IMG/VR virus record: IMGVR_UViG_3300011254_000489
Span: 1 to 64,000 of that record
Reading direction: 5' to 3' (one strand)
Length of the DNA stretch: 64,000 bases
From: a virus
A program made the translations under genes and the position numbers. The first letter of the stretch is position 1; every line of letters starts with the position of its first letter. The notes beneath the pieces are model-generated. The model worked only from the letters and a program-made list of their open reading frames with translations, was not told where the DNA came from and made no database searches. Positions 49,867 through 57,758 of the stretch are shown in pieces.

Positions 49867-50239
49867 TTAGATTCCCCTTTATTATTAGTATTTGTTCTAG
49901 ACCTTCTAAGGTCAGATGTTTTTTGTGTTGGACTATATCATGTATCCTTCTAAAGTCTGTGAGTTTCTTTGAGAGGGAGTCCAACCCTCTAGGGATTATA
50001 TGTAATAGGTGTTTTACATTGTTTTTGCTTATTACTAATCGGTCACTTTGTAGACTATGAGGAAAATTCCTTTGTGTCAAACTTCTAGACAATGCCGCTA
50101 ATAACTCTTGATTAGAAGACGCTACTATTATTTGAAGAGTACAAGAGTACCCAATGTTCGTACTTTCACTAATTTCTACCTTAGAATAAAAATTACCCTT
50201 TGCTAAAAGAATACCAACTATCATGTCTCTAGATAACAT
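49844..50239 (-). CDS. LAGLIDADG-like protein (homing endonuclease relic or domesticated)
   Basis: 131 residues. I-V-G-I-L-L-A-K-G-N-F at the start takes the place of the LAGLIDADG helix. L-Q-I-I-V-A-S-S-N-Q-E-L-L-A-A-L-S-R-S-L follows, and the end H-L-T-L-E-G-L-E-Q-I-L-I-I-K-G-N-L-N matches the C-terminal helix of LAGLIDADG family 1 or 2 enzymes. The acidic catalytic residue in the first motif is missing (Lys instead), so it is probably inactive as a nuclease or has become a DNA-binding protein. Overlaps the upstream and downstream genes. Confidence 0.55.
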   Translation of the reverse strand: MLSRDMIVGILLAKGNFYSKVEISESTNIGYSCTLQIIVASSNQELLAALSRSLTQRNFPHSLQSDRLVISKNNVKHLLHIIPRGLDSLSKKLTDFRRIHDIVQHKKHLTLEGLEQILIIKGNLNGFNEYK

Positions 50240-50507
50240 AATCTACAACTCCTAGATAATTATTATTTATTCCTTCATGTTTCAAGAAAAATTGTATATT
50301 AGATACTACAAGGGATTCATCTAAACTAGAAAGATACACTTCTATATTTGTATTAGTATATTTGAAGAATACTCTACTTGTATCTTTTTTATGTCTTAAC
50401 CAATGGGCATTAAACAGTTCTAAAGTCATTCTTTGATTCACCGAAATGTCGTCTTCTAAATAGAAGACTAGTTTCTTCTTGTTTGGTAGTCTGTCAAATT
50501 CCTTCAT
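50229..50507 (-). CDS. Small protein of unknown function
   Basis: 92 residues from the ATG at 50507, preceded by GAGGGATTGT. Mixed alpha/beta, with V-F-Y-L-E-D-D and V-F-F-K-Y-T-N strands. No family recognised. It lies between the DNA ligase and the LAGLIDADG-like gene. Confidence 0.5.
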   Translation of the reverse strand: MKEFDRLPNKKKLVFYLEDDISVNQRMTLELFNAHWLRHKKDTSRVFFKYTNTNIEVYLSSLDESLVVSNIQFFLKHEGINNNYLGVVDYVI

Positions 50508-50515
50508 ACAATCCC

Positions 50516-52045
50516 TCAAAATAAGTTTATTACATCTTCAATGGTGTTTATTTGGCTAAGGATTTTATCATCTCTAATTCTATCCTTTCTAGGAAACCTT
50601 AGTCCTAGTTTCCCATTAGTATTTCTAGTAACTGCGTCAGCAGTAACAGAGATAATTATTGAAGGTGTTACGGAATAATTCTCGGAAGAAGAATCATAAT
50701 TAGAAACGAGTCTACGGCATTTAGAAGTCAAAGAAACTAAATCATCATCGCTAAAACCAATACCAACTCTACCTATTGGTTCGTATCCGCTATCGGAAGA
50801 CGAAGATAATACGCTAATTTCAAAACTAGAGAATAGATTTGCGTTAGAATGTTCTCCATACCTTGCTCCGGTAATCACCACATCTAAATCAATTTGAGCC
50901 GGTTTGTACTTAATCCACTTCCTCTTAGAAGGGTGATATTCCTCGCCCATGTCCTTGACCATGATGCCCTCAAAGCCTCCTGCAATCGCTTGATTGTAAA
51001 AGGCGAAAGGGTCGCCATCAACCACCCGTAGGGCTTGATGAGGTAAAGAAGAGAAGGTTTCAAGGCGCACTCTCAAAGGATAGGCCATTATAGACACACC
51101 ATTCATTTTCAAGCAATCAAACACTACCCATTCTACAGGACACTTCAAAATCAAATCCGAATTTATGTTCTTTGAATGAACCCGTTTATTCATTTGCTGA
51201 TGAGCAACAGGATAGCCGCTACCATCTACAGGATATATCTCCCCGTCTAAGATGAAATCGTCCTCTTCATATACTAGTATCTTTTCTATAATATCGGGAA
51301 ATTGATAATTAACTACTTTCCCTTTTCTATTAAAGATAATAACTGAATCCTTCTTCTTATGTATTTGATACCTATTACCATCGTACTTAATATCATAGAT
51401 TGCATCCTCCGGCCATTTCTTGAAAGGTTGGACTTTAGCCAACATTGGTGAAACAAATTTACCATGCACTAAATTTAGTGGTGGGCTTCTATTCATTTCA
51501 TAATAAGAAGTAACTGAAACTATACTGTTTAGAGAACAGTCTCGTTGTACTTCCTGTTGAGTTTTATTGTATTTCTTTGCTAGAACCTTTTGTATGGTTT
51601 TCTCGCCTATCTTGTTGTTGGGGGTTCTAATCCAAAATTTGACAAACCACTTTCTTTCGTAGTCCGACATTGATAGGAAGGCTTCTTGAATTGTGTCAAA
51701 TGAAAGTGTCCTAGAAGAACAGTCTAACTCTAGAAGTTGGATAATTCTCTTGAGACTATATTCTTCTTCCGAATCAAAGGTTTCCATTAAAGATACCGCT
51801 TCTCCAATATCATTAGTAGCGTCATACAATGCGTCTAATTCTTCGTCAAAGACTCCGAAGAAAGAAGATAACCACTTCTTTGCTTTAGTCAAACCTATAT
51901 TATTCTTCTCTAAATCAAGACTTAGAATCTTTACTAAGTCTGTTGGACTAAAATTCTCCATTTCCTTTGTAAGTCGGTTCACTTGTGTTGTCGGCGTTTG
52001 GTAGCAAATCGCTTCCATTAATCGGGATAGTCTTTTCATCGTCAT
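50516..52045 (-). CDS. ATP-dependent DNA ligase (archaeal LIG1-like)
   Basis: 509 residues. An N-terminal helical DNA-binding domain is followed by motif I K220-Y-D-G-N-R with K220 the AMP acceptor, motif III L-D-G-E-I-Y, motif IV E-G-I-M-V-K-D and motif V W-I-K-Y-K. An OB-fold-like C-terminal region ends R-F-P-R-K-D-R-I-R-D-D-K. It joins nicks during replication, as host ligase would. It is the second ligase in the window, on the other strand and in another functional module from 5851-8319. Confidence 0.9.
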   Translation of the reverse strand: MTMKRLSRLMEAICYQTPTTQVNRLTKEMENFSPTDLVKILSLDLEKNNIGLTKAKKWLSSFFGVFDEELDALYDATNDIGEAVSLMETFDSEEEYSLKRIIQLLELDCSSRTLSFDTIQEAFLSMSDYERKWFVKFWIRTPNNKIGEKTIQKVLAKKYNKTQQEVQRDCSLNSIVSVTSYYEMNRSPPLNLVHGKFVSPMLAKVQPFKKWPEDAIYDIKYDGNRYQIHKKKDSVIIFNRKGKVVNYQFPDIIEKILVYEEDDFILDGEIYPVDGSGYPVAHQQMNKRVHSKNINSDLILKCPVEWVVFDCLKMNGVSIMAYPLRVRLETFSSLPHQALRVVDGDPFAFYNQAIAGGFEGIMVKDMGEEYHPSKRKWIKYKPAQIDLDVVITGARYGEHSNANLFSSFEISVLSSSSDSGYEPIGRVGIGFSDDDLVSLTSKCRRLVSNYDSSSENYSVTPSIIISVTADAVTRNTNGKLGLRFPRKDRIRDDKILSQINTIEDVINLF

Positions 52046-52172
52046 CTATTATCAACTCTTTATTTTCATTTAATGTTTGGATTATTTCTCTAATGTTGTC
52101 CTTCATTTTTGGTTTTACTTTGGAAACAGACCAAAGATATTTTGCTAATTCAACCCATTCATTCTTCTTCAT
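51948..52172 (-). CDS. Small protein upstream of DNA ligase
   Basis: 74 residues from the ATG at 52172, after AAGGTGATGTTA. Helical N-terminus (E-W-V-E-L-A-K-Y-L-W), acidic C-terminal half. Overlaps the ligase start by nearly 100 bases in another frame. No family recognised. Confidence 0.5.
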   Translation of the reverse strand: MKKNEWVELAKYLWSVSKVKPKMKDNIREIIQTLNENKELIIDDDEKTIPINGSDLLPNADNTSEPTYKGNGEF

Positions 52173-52524
52173 TAACATCACCTTGATGGGAAGAAATCTC
52201 AGCATTTATTCTAGAAAAGTTCTGCATCATCTTCTGCAAAACTTCGGATAGGTCTAACCTATCTACTGACTCGGCGGCTAATTGCATGTAAGTCATTGTC
52301 CCTATGACAATAGGAAAAGAAATTGTATTGAAAGTGCTACCAACAATAAGTGACCAATGCACTACAAAAGCACCTCTTACTTGTTCATTGGTATTTTGTA
52401 CTTTAGGCCAAACAGAAGAAAAGTCTTCTTTGAATTGTTTGGGTATTTTCTTTTCGTGTCCAATAGCCCACTTTGAAAATTCTTTTGGTTTTTTGGACAA
52501 CAGTTTTAGTTTACTAATCTTCAT
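52159..52524 (-). CDS. Protein of unknown function
   Basis: 121 residues. A basic N-terminal half (K-K-P-K-E-F-S-K-W-A) is followed by a hydrophobic middle (S-F-P-I-V-I-G-T-M-T-Y) and an acidic helical end. The hydrophobic part might be a membrane contact. No family recognised. Confidence 0.5.
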   Translation of the reverse strand: MKISKLKLLSKKPKEFSKWAIGHEKKIPKQFKEDFSSVWPKVQNTNEQVRGAFVVHWSLIVGSTFNTISFPIVIGTMTYMQLAAESVDRLDLSEVLQKMMQNFSRINAEISSHQGDVNEEE

Positions 52525-52736
52525 TATTCTTCCTCTCCTACAAACATATTTGTTAGAATTCTATAAAGGACTTTGGCTTCTATCATATTGAGCCGTATCC
52601 CTTTTCTTGTTGGTTTTTCATCTTTATACCAACGAACATCTAGAACCTCTATTCCATAATAGCGGCCTTGATGTACTTTTACTTCTTGAGTACTATTTCT
52701 AATAACTCTACCTTTGAATTCCATATCGTCATTCAA
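52524..52736 (-). CDS. PC4-like single-strand DNA binding / transcription cofactor
   Basis: 70 residues from TTG at 52736, with AAGGAGGG just upstream; an ATG at 52724 is an alternative. V-L-D-V-R-W-Y-K-D followed by P-T-R-K-G-I-R-L-N fits the PC4/p15 pattern (D-I-R-x-W/Y-Y then P-x-K-K-G-I-S-L). PC4-type proteins bind single-stranded DNA and take part in transcription and replication. The match is by motif, in a short protein. Confidence 0.55.
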   Translation of the reverse strand: MNDDMEFKGRVIRNSTQEVKVHQGRYYGIEVLDVRWYKDEKPTRKGIRLNMIEAKVLYRILTNMFVGEEE

Positions 52737-53130
52737 GCATCCATCCCTCCTTGAATTTCTTTACTTCCTTCCTAGAAAGAAAATATCTAGGCGTATCTAA
52801 TTCATCTAAACGATTAACAACCCAACAGGCTCCGCCTAAACTGGATATTTGTACGATTTCGTACTGGCCTCCGCTAACTTCACAAACTTCTTTTGTGTTT
52901 ATGTCGGGGGTTAGACCATACATTCTAGTAATTTCCGAGGCAACATCGTGTATGTTATCAACTACATACTTGATAATATGCGCCCTTTGGATAGGTATTT
53001 TAGGAGCAACATTGATTTCTAACTTACCACTCAAGTTACAGACTTTGCATTTATTACCTTCGCAAATAGGACAGGTAATCCTAGACTTATGAGGGGCAGG
53101 AAGCGTAACAGTGATTGCTCTTTTTTTCAT
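52729..53130 (-). CDS. Zinc-finger protein upstream of PC4-like gene
   Basis: 133 residues. C-P-I-C-E-G-N-K-C-K-V-C near residues 20-31 is a DnaJ-like Cys cluster. The rest is mixed alpha/beta. It overlaps the PC4-like start by 8 bases and follows the chaperonin stop by 2 bases. No family recognised. Confidence 0.55.
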   Translation of the reverse strand: MKKRAITVTLPAPHKSRITCPICEGNKCKVCNLSGKLEINVAPKIPIQRAHIIKYVVDNIHDVASEITRMYGLTPDINTKEVCEVSGGQYEIVQISSLGGACWVVNRLDELDTPRYFLSRKEVKKFKEGWMLE

Positions 53131-53132
53131 TA

Positions 53133-54650
53133 CTATTCCTCTTTAAGTACTGCGACTTCTGTAGATAAGAACATTAGAGCGATTGACATAGCGGCGGATA
53201 GACTGCTCTTAGTTACTTTAACAGGGTCAATGACTCCTTCTTCCCAAAGGTTTTCTACTTCTCCTGTTTTTGCATTGTAGCCTATTAGGTCACTAGGTTT
53301 GATATTGTCCCAAACTTCTTCGCTAGCATCTCCGTTCTGTAATAGAACACTAATTGGAGTCATAAAAACATCAGCAAGATATGGTAGATTAGGAATATCA
53401 ATTTCTTTCTTCATTTCTTGGAAGGCCAATAACAAACCTAGACCTCCGCCAACAATAACTCCTTCTTGTAGTGCGGCCTTCGTAGCGTTTAGAGCGTCAT
53501 CAAGCCTTTCTTTGGTTTCTCTTAATTCAACACTAGAACCGCCACCTACAGTTATTACTGCAATGCCTCCCTTTAATCTAGAAATTCTAGTGGTGAGTCT
53601 TTCCCTAATCCAATCATTGTTAGCAACCTTGTATAATTCAGTTAGTGCTTCTACTCTTTCTTGGGGATTTCCAATACCGCCTATGATTGTTGAATCAACT
53701 TGGTTCAATATGACCTTATCACATTCGCCAAAGGAAGACTCATCAACAATTCGCAAATCATCCTTTGCTTCATCGGAGAATAATTTCCCCCCTACGACAG
53801 AAATAATATCTTTCAATTCATCTAGTCTAGCATCACCATGATTAGGGGCTTGTGTTACACCAATCTGTATTCTTCCTTGAACAACATTCGCTAATACATT
53901 AGATAGAGCAGAACCTCTTAAGTCTCCACAAATCAAATATAATGGGCGACTCTTAGAAGAAGCATACTCTAGCGCAGGAAGAATATCACTAAAGTTAATG
54001 ATTGTCTTATTAGTACAGAACACTAGGGGCTTCTCTAGAATACATTCGCCACTATCTTGATTAGCAAATAAGTGACTAGCATATCCATTATCTAACTCTA
54101 GACCTTCTTTTAATTCAAAATCTGTGCTTAGGCCATGTCCTTCTTCAACAGAAATAACTCCGTCTTTACCTACATGGGAAAATACTTCCGCAATCAATTC
54201 TCCCAAAACAGGGTCATTGTTAGCGGCAATTGTAGCAACATCTAGAATAGAATCATCGGTTACTGGTTCAGCCAAGTTATCTAGGTACAACATCATTTCA
54301 TCCCTAACATACTCTAAATTATTTCTAATAGAATGTAGGTTGTTTAAGGGCATAGCCATGATAGAATTACAAAGAGACTGTGCTAAAACACAGGCCGTTG
54401 TTGTTCCATCACCTGCCTTAGATTGTGCTTTGAATGCTAGATTCTGTACCAATTGGATTCCCATTTGAACATAAGGGTCTTCGTGACTAACATATTTAGC
54501 AATTGTTACACCATCATTGATGACAACAGGCGGAGTACCCTGTAGGATAGCAGTACGGGCTTGTGGGCCTAGTGTTGGTCTAACAGTGTCAGCAACCAAA
54601 TTGATGCCCTGTAGAATTTTTTCCTTTACTTCATTACCAAATAGAATCAT
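53133..54650 (-). CDS. groEL: Group I chaperonin (GroEL-like)
   Basis: 505 residues. The pattern is GroEL rather than thermosome: T-L-G-P near 27, G-D-G-T-T-T (ATP binding), N-D-G-V-T-I, S-V-E-E-G, D-A-L-N-A-T-K-A-A-L-Q-E-G and V-G-G-G-L-G-L-L. It is about 40 residues shorter than bacterial GroEL and lacks the Gly-Gly-Met tail. The gene begins with an ATGA overlap with the GroES-like gene. It would fold viral proteins such as the capsid protein. It is unusual beside otherwise archaeal replication genes. Confidence 0.9.
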   Translation of the reverse strand: MILFGNEVKEKILQGINLVADTVRPTLGPQARTAILQGTPPVVINDGVTIAKYVSHEDPYVQMGIQLVQNLAFKAQSKAGDGTTTACVLAQSLCNSIMAMPLNNLHSIRNNLEYVRDEMMLYLDNLAEPVTDDSILDVATIAANNDPVLGELIAEVFSHVGKDGVISVEEGHGLSTDFELKEGLELDNGYASHLFANQDSGECILEKPLVFCTNKTIINFSDILPALEYASSKSRPLYLICGDLRGSALSNVLANVVQGRIQIGVTQAPNHGDARLDELKDIISVVGGKLFSDEAKDDLRIVDESSFGECDKVILNQVDSTIIGGIGNPQERVEALTELYKVANNDWIRERLTTRISRLKGGIAVITVGGGSSVELRETKERLDDALNATKAALQEGVIVGGGLGLLLAFQEMKKEIDIPNLPYLADVFMTPISVLLQNGDASEEVWDNIKPSDLIGYNAKTGEVENLWEEGVIDPVKVTKSSLSAAMSIALMFLSTEVAVLKEE

Positions 54651-54862
54651 TCTTTCACCCCGTAAATGTCACTGTATTGGACAAAGATAAATCCACGATT
54701 CTTCTTTGCTTTCTCTATAGAATAGAAGATTGTTTTTCCTATCAAGGAAGAATCACATTGACAATCAATGACTGTCCCTTTGTTTTCTTCTAAGGAAATG
54801 ATTCCGTGTGTACTCTCTTTCTCTTCGCTTTTAACGACGACCCAATCACCGACTGCTTTCAT
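54647..54862 (-). CDS. groES: GroES-like co-chaperonin
   Basis: 71 residues, shorter than the usual 95-100. M-K-A-V-G-D-W-V-V-V-K and a mobile-loop-like H-G-I-I-S-L-E near residue 20 match GroES, and the ending Y-S-D-I-Y-G-V also fits (S-D-I-L-A-V in GroES). It is the lid of the GroEL chamber. The shortened form recalls the compact co-chaperonins of phages. Confidence 0.8.
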   Translation of the reverse strand: MKAVGDWVVVKSEEKESTHGIISLEENKGTVIDCQCDSSLIGKTIFYSIEKAKKNRGFIFVQYSDIYGVKE

Positions 54863-54883
54863 ATTCTAATCATCACATCAAGA

Positions 54884-54893
54884 GTATATATTG
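54884..54893 (-). promoter_or_regulatory. TATA-box-like sequence upstream of groES-groEL
   Basis: On the minus strand CAATATATAC lies about 25 bases before the groES ATG (54862), the usual distance from TATA box to start of transcription in archaea. It would let the chaperonin pair be transcribed separately. Confidence 0.4.
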
Positions 54894-54902
54894 TTTCCCA
54901 AA

Positions 54903-55097
54903 TTATCTCTTACTTTTCTTTCCATCGTGCATGATGAGATGTGAAGCCGCTTCTAGGTATTGCCTAACCATTGTTGTTTTTTTACCCAACCAAATATGAT
55001 AGGTTGCACTTTTGCAGTCTAGGCAATAATACAAACGGTTCTTTTTCTTAACCTTGATTATCTCAAAGTTTTCACTTTTACAATTAAAACACTTCAC
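54903..55097 (-). CDS. Small zinc-ribbon protein
   Basis: 64 residues from GTG at 55097, with GGAGGTGAC upstream. C-F-N-C at the start and C-L-D-C near residue 28 form a zinc ribbon, followed by a helical part. The GTG overlaps the stop of the next gene upstream. No family recognised. Confidence 0.5.
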   Translation of the reverse strand: MKCFNCKSENFEIIKVKKKNRLYYCLDCKSATYHIWLGKKTTMVRQYLEAASHLIMHDGKKSKR

Positions 55098-55186
55098 GCC
55101 GTCACCTCCACACCACAAGCAATACATTTACCATCCACTACTCTGTTCTTATAGAGGGCAATATCGCAGTTAGGACAATTCTTCAC
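55094..55186 (-). CDS. Very small zinc-ribbon protein
   Basis: 30 residues from GTG at 55186, preceded by GGAGGCTTGATT. C-P-N-C and C-I-A-C form a rubredoxin-like ribbon that takes up nearly the whole protein. Its stop overlaps the next start. Confidence 0.4.
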   Translation of the reverse strand: MKNCPNCDIALYKNRVVDGKCIACGVEVTA

Positions 55187-55188
55187 AA

Positions 55189-55404
55189 TCAAGCCTCCAT
55201 ACCATTAACACTAACCATGTTAGCAAATTCCCATTGATGGAACATTTCATGTCCACCAATAAAACCACCTGCTTCTCTAATAGGCCCAATAAATTGTGCA
55301 GAACAAATTTGACAATACACCATTACTATTCTTTCATCAATATGTGAACCTACTTTTGTTTCGTAAGAAATTATTTTTCCTATATCTTTTTCTGTATAAG
55401 TCAT
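55189..55404 (-). CDS. Small zinc-finger protein next to JAMM gene
   Basis: 71 residues. C-Q-I-C near residues 31-34 and H-E-M-F-H near 52-56 make a C2H2-type site. Its start overlaps the JAMM stop by 4 bases, so it may be linked in function with that protease. Confidence 0.55.
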   Translation of the reverse strand: MTYTEKDIGKIISYETKVGSHIDERIVMVYCQICSAQFIGPIREAGGFIGGHEMFHQWEFANMVSVNGMEA

Positions 55405-55946
55405 TCTTCTTCCCCTCCAATAAAACCTTTATTCATGTGTTGAATTCTTGTTGAGAATTCGTCAATACTTTCGTAGGTAATTATCTTTAGTAGTTCGGGT
55501 AGTTTATTACTCCAAACTCCATAATGGTCATACCCACCTAGAACATAGGCGGATTCCATCTTGGCTCCCCAAATTCTAATTGTTCTCCAATCAACCCCAC
55601 TGAAATAAGCACTACCGAAAGGATGCGTATGTATCCAACACTTAATCGGTAACTTCATCCCTACAGGGTTAATTTGAAAATCAACATAGCCCGATGAACC
55701 ACTAGAAATATGTAGATTCCAATTAGCATCAACTACTACCTGTACTTCTAAGTTAGGCAATATCACTGTAGACGCTTCCCAAATCGCTGAATGGAATGTG
55801 GTGTGTTTTATTATTTCTTCACCGTCTTGGTTTATTAACATCTCATCAAAGACTCCTTGAATGTAAGGCTCAACTAAACCTCTTAATTCCTGTAGATGTT
55901 TCGCTTTTAGCAATTCAACTGAATTCATTGTTGTTCTACTACTCAT
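55401..55946 (-). CDS. JAMM (MPN+) metalloprotease, deubiquitinase-like
   Basis: 181 residues from the ATG at 55946, after GGAGGAATTTAAA. The JAMM zinc site is complete: H106-T-H108-P, then seven residues, S116-G-V-D119 (H-x-H-x7-S-x2-D). This is the catalytic motif of isopeptidases such as Rpn11, AMSH and archaeal or bacterial JAMM proteases that cut ubiquitin-like proteins from targets or process their tails. Transcribed with an E1-like gene (56119-56673), with a ubiquitin-like gene with C-terminal Gly-Gly at 59453-59659. It is not in the tail module, unlike the JAMM of lambda-type tail tip proteins. Confidence 0.85.
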   Translation of the reverse strand: MSSRTTMNSVELLKAKHLQELRGLVEPYIQGVFDEMLINQDGEEIIKHTTFHSAIWEASTVILPNLEVQVVVDANWNLHISSGSSGYVDFQINPVGMKLPIKCWIHTHPFGSAYFSGVDWRTIRIWGAKMESAYVLGGYDHYGVWSNKLPELLKIITYESIDEFSTRIQHMNKGFIGGEEE

Positions 55947-55947
55947 T

Positions 55948-56109
55948 TTAAATTCCTCCATTTAAAAAATAACCAAAATATAGAAGTGAAAGGACTCCTG
56001 CTGAAAACAAAAAACAAGTATAACAAGTGTAAATTAAAAGTATTCCAGTAGTAAATTCCTCTAAAGTTAGTTTTTTATTGTTTTCTGTTTCTATATCATA
56101 TACTCCCAT
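55948..56109 (-). CDS. Small membrane protein between E1-like and JAMM genes
   Basis: 53 residues from the ATG at 56109, preceded by GAGGTGATAAT. A hydrophobic stretch of about 25-30 residues forms the second half, with two Cys near its start. It ends a few bases before the JAMM start. Function unknown; the position makes it a candidate partner. Confidence 0.5.
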   Translation of the reverse strand: MGVYDIETENNKKLTLEEFTTGILLIYTCYTCFLFSAGVLSLLYFGYFLNGGI

Positions 56110-56118
56110 ATTATCACC

Positions 56119-56673
56119 TCAAACATTTATCACGGCAAAGCCGTTTACTTCTTCATCATTAAACCAACGCTGAATCCATTCAGCACCCATTCCTGCAATA
56201 GCAACCTGTAAGAAATGTACTCCTTCTGTAGAGCCATCCCATGAATCACCTTGACAGGAAAAACTACCATCCGGCCCTGCTAGCATAGTATCATACATTT
56301 TAGGGTCGGCCTTGTAGGATACATAGGCGGCGTTCCTTGCTTGGGAGCGAAGGTCTAGCCACGCTATGTTTGAACGGTATAGCATCCTTCGTGCGGATAG
56401 ATTATCCACACAACATACTACCAAATCATATCCTTGTATTTGCCCGTCTGTTAGGATAGGGAATTTACTTGGACTGATGGGATACCTCTTTTGTAGGGCC
56501 ATCACTTTCAATTCACCCACTTCATCTTCCGTGAAGTTTTGGTAAGGTAGGTTCTTTGTATCTACGGTGTCGGGGTCACTTACGCTAATCGTGTAAAGGC
56601 CCGTCTTATCTAGTAGTGGGATTAGAAAACTTCCAATTCCACCGGCTCCAATTATCAATATTTTTCTATTCAT
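56119..56673 (-). CDS. E1/ThiF/MoeB-like ubiquitin-activating enzyme
   Basis: 184 residues from the ATG at 56673, after GGAGGAATAAAA. The nucleotide-binding motif G9-A-G-G-I-G14, the S-D-P-D-T-V-D-x-x-N-L-P strand near 32-44 and V-D-N-L-S-A-R near 92 match E1-like adenylating enzymes. These activate the C-terminal Gly of ubiquitin-like proteins. The protein is shorter than ThiF/MoeB (about 240), without a clear C-x-x-C zinc site; S-C-Q-G near 142 is a candidate catalytic Cys. The downstream JAMM gene and the nearby ubiquitin-like gene suggest one system. Confidence 0.8.
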   Translation of the reverse strand: MNRKILIIGAGGIGSFLIPLLDKTGLYTISVSDPDTVDTKNLPYQNFTEDEVGELKVMALQKRYPISPSKFPILTDGQIQGYDLVVCCVDNLSARRMLYRSNIAWLDLRSQARNAAYVSYKADPKMYDTMLAGPDGSFSCQGDSWDGSTEGVHFLQVAIAGMGAEWIQRWFNDEEVNGFAVINV

Positions 56674-56932
56674 TTTTATTCCTCCAATCTTCAAATGCTG
56701 ATTGTGATTCTTTCATGGTATATGACATACTTATCATACTAGCAAGTCCTCTGTATAATTCATCTTGAATTGACGCATCAAACTGAGAAAACAGTGGGGC
56801 TAACATCATTCTAGTTGCCGTCACATAACAATTACATTCACGACAAACTCTATCTTCAAACTTAGTTAGAATCGGTTGAGGGTTATTCCCTTCCCAAGTC
56901 TCCATTTCTTTTTCACATATTTTACATTTCAT
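56666..56932 (-). CDS. Small zinc-binding protein between TFB and E1-like genes
   Basis: 88 residues. C-K-I-C near 3-6 and C-R-E-C near 31-34 form a zinc ribbon; a helical region follows. It overlaps the E1-like gene by 8 bases and follows the TFB gene by one base. No family recognised. Confidence 0.55.
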   Translation of the reverse strand: MKCKICEKEMETWEGNNPQPILTKFEDRVCRECNCYVTATRMMLAPLFSQFDASIQDELYRGLASMISMSYTMKESQSAFEDWRNKNE

Positions 56933-56933
56933 A

Positions 56934-57758
56934 TTACCATATCCATTGTGTTCCTTGTCCTTTTATTTCGGACTCTGTTTTACCTACTGTTCGTAGGAGT
57001 TTTTTTGTTGTATCTCTACAAGTGCGACTAGTCACACCTACAACATCACCAACTTCTTTTTGAGTTAGTTGTTTAAATTCGCAAAGATTTGCTATGTAGA
57101 GTATCCCCGCTACTGCGCTTTTATTTAGAGTAAGAGTACGCATTTCGTATTCCCTCTCAAAGAAGGAAAGTAACATACTACAGGTACTAGCAAAATACCT
57201 GTCCCCTAATTGAAGGGAATACTTCTCTACCAAAGAATCAAGAGATTGAATAAAGACTCCACTATTCTTAAAATGCTTTGAAATCTTCTTGGCTACTTTA
57301 GCAACCAACCTTTGGTTAGAGCCGTACTCAGCACAGACTTCTTTTAGAGTGAAGGGCAGATTTCTTTCCCTTAATACATAATACACCAAAGCACTAGCCC
57401 TATCTTCATAAGTAGATTGACTAAATATCCCTGCTCTAAAACAAGTCATGTAGGCGTTTTCTACTCTCTCCATTTGGCTCTTTGAATTAGTCAAAGAAGA
57501 CATTAACATTTTAGAGAAACCCAAACCTACATCAACATGGCTTCGCTTACCCCTTTCGTATCTATGAACGGGCCTAGAGCCTAGAGTTCTATCTCCATGC
57601 CTAATAATTTCTCCATCATGAGTAAATAGAGAAACCGTTTGGTCAAAGGGTTCAGTTACTACAATCAACCCACAGTCTTGACATTCCTTCTCGCCCATGT
57701 ATTCGTTGTACGAAAAAACAGTACTGTTACATTCAGTACAATTAATCAAGGTTCTCAC
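56934..57758 (-). CDS. Transcription factor B (TFIIB-like)
   Basis: 274 residues. The N-terminal zinc ribbon has C7-T-E-C10 and C26-Q-D-C29. A B-finger-like region follows (G-D-R-T-L-G-S-R-P near 55-65), then two cyclin-like repeats and a final helix-turn-helix (T-Q-K-E-V-G-D-V-V-G-V-T). TFB carries RNA polymerase to promoters with TBP in archaea. A viral copy may redirect host polymerase to viral promoters. No TBP gene was found. Confidence 0.85.
   Translation of the reverse strand: MRTLINCTECNSTVFSYNEYMGEKECQDCGLIVVTEPFDQTVSLFTHDGEIIRHGDRTLGSRPVHRYERGKRSHVDVGLGFSKMLMSSLTNSKSQMERVENAYMTCFRAGIFSQSTYEDRASALVYYVLRERNLPFTLKEVCAEYGSNQRLVAKVAKKISKHFKNSGVFIQSLDSLVEKYSLQLGDRYFASTCSMLLSFFEREYEMRTLTLNKSAVAGILYIANLCEFKQLTQKEVGDVVGVTSRTCRDTTKKLLRTVGKTESEIKGQGTQWIW

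Noticed and set aside
53299-53841. 180-codon plus-strand open frame opposite groEL
   Set aside because: Antisense to conserved GroEL motifs and isolated on its strand.
55401-55946. JAMM protein as a lambda gpK-type tail-tip protease
   Set aside because: It is on the other strand from the tail genes, lacks an NlpC/P60 domain, and sits beside an E1-like enzyme.
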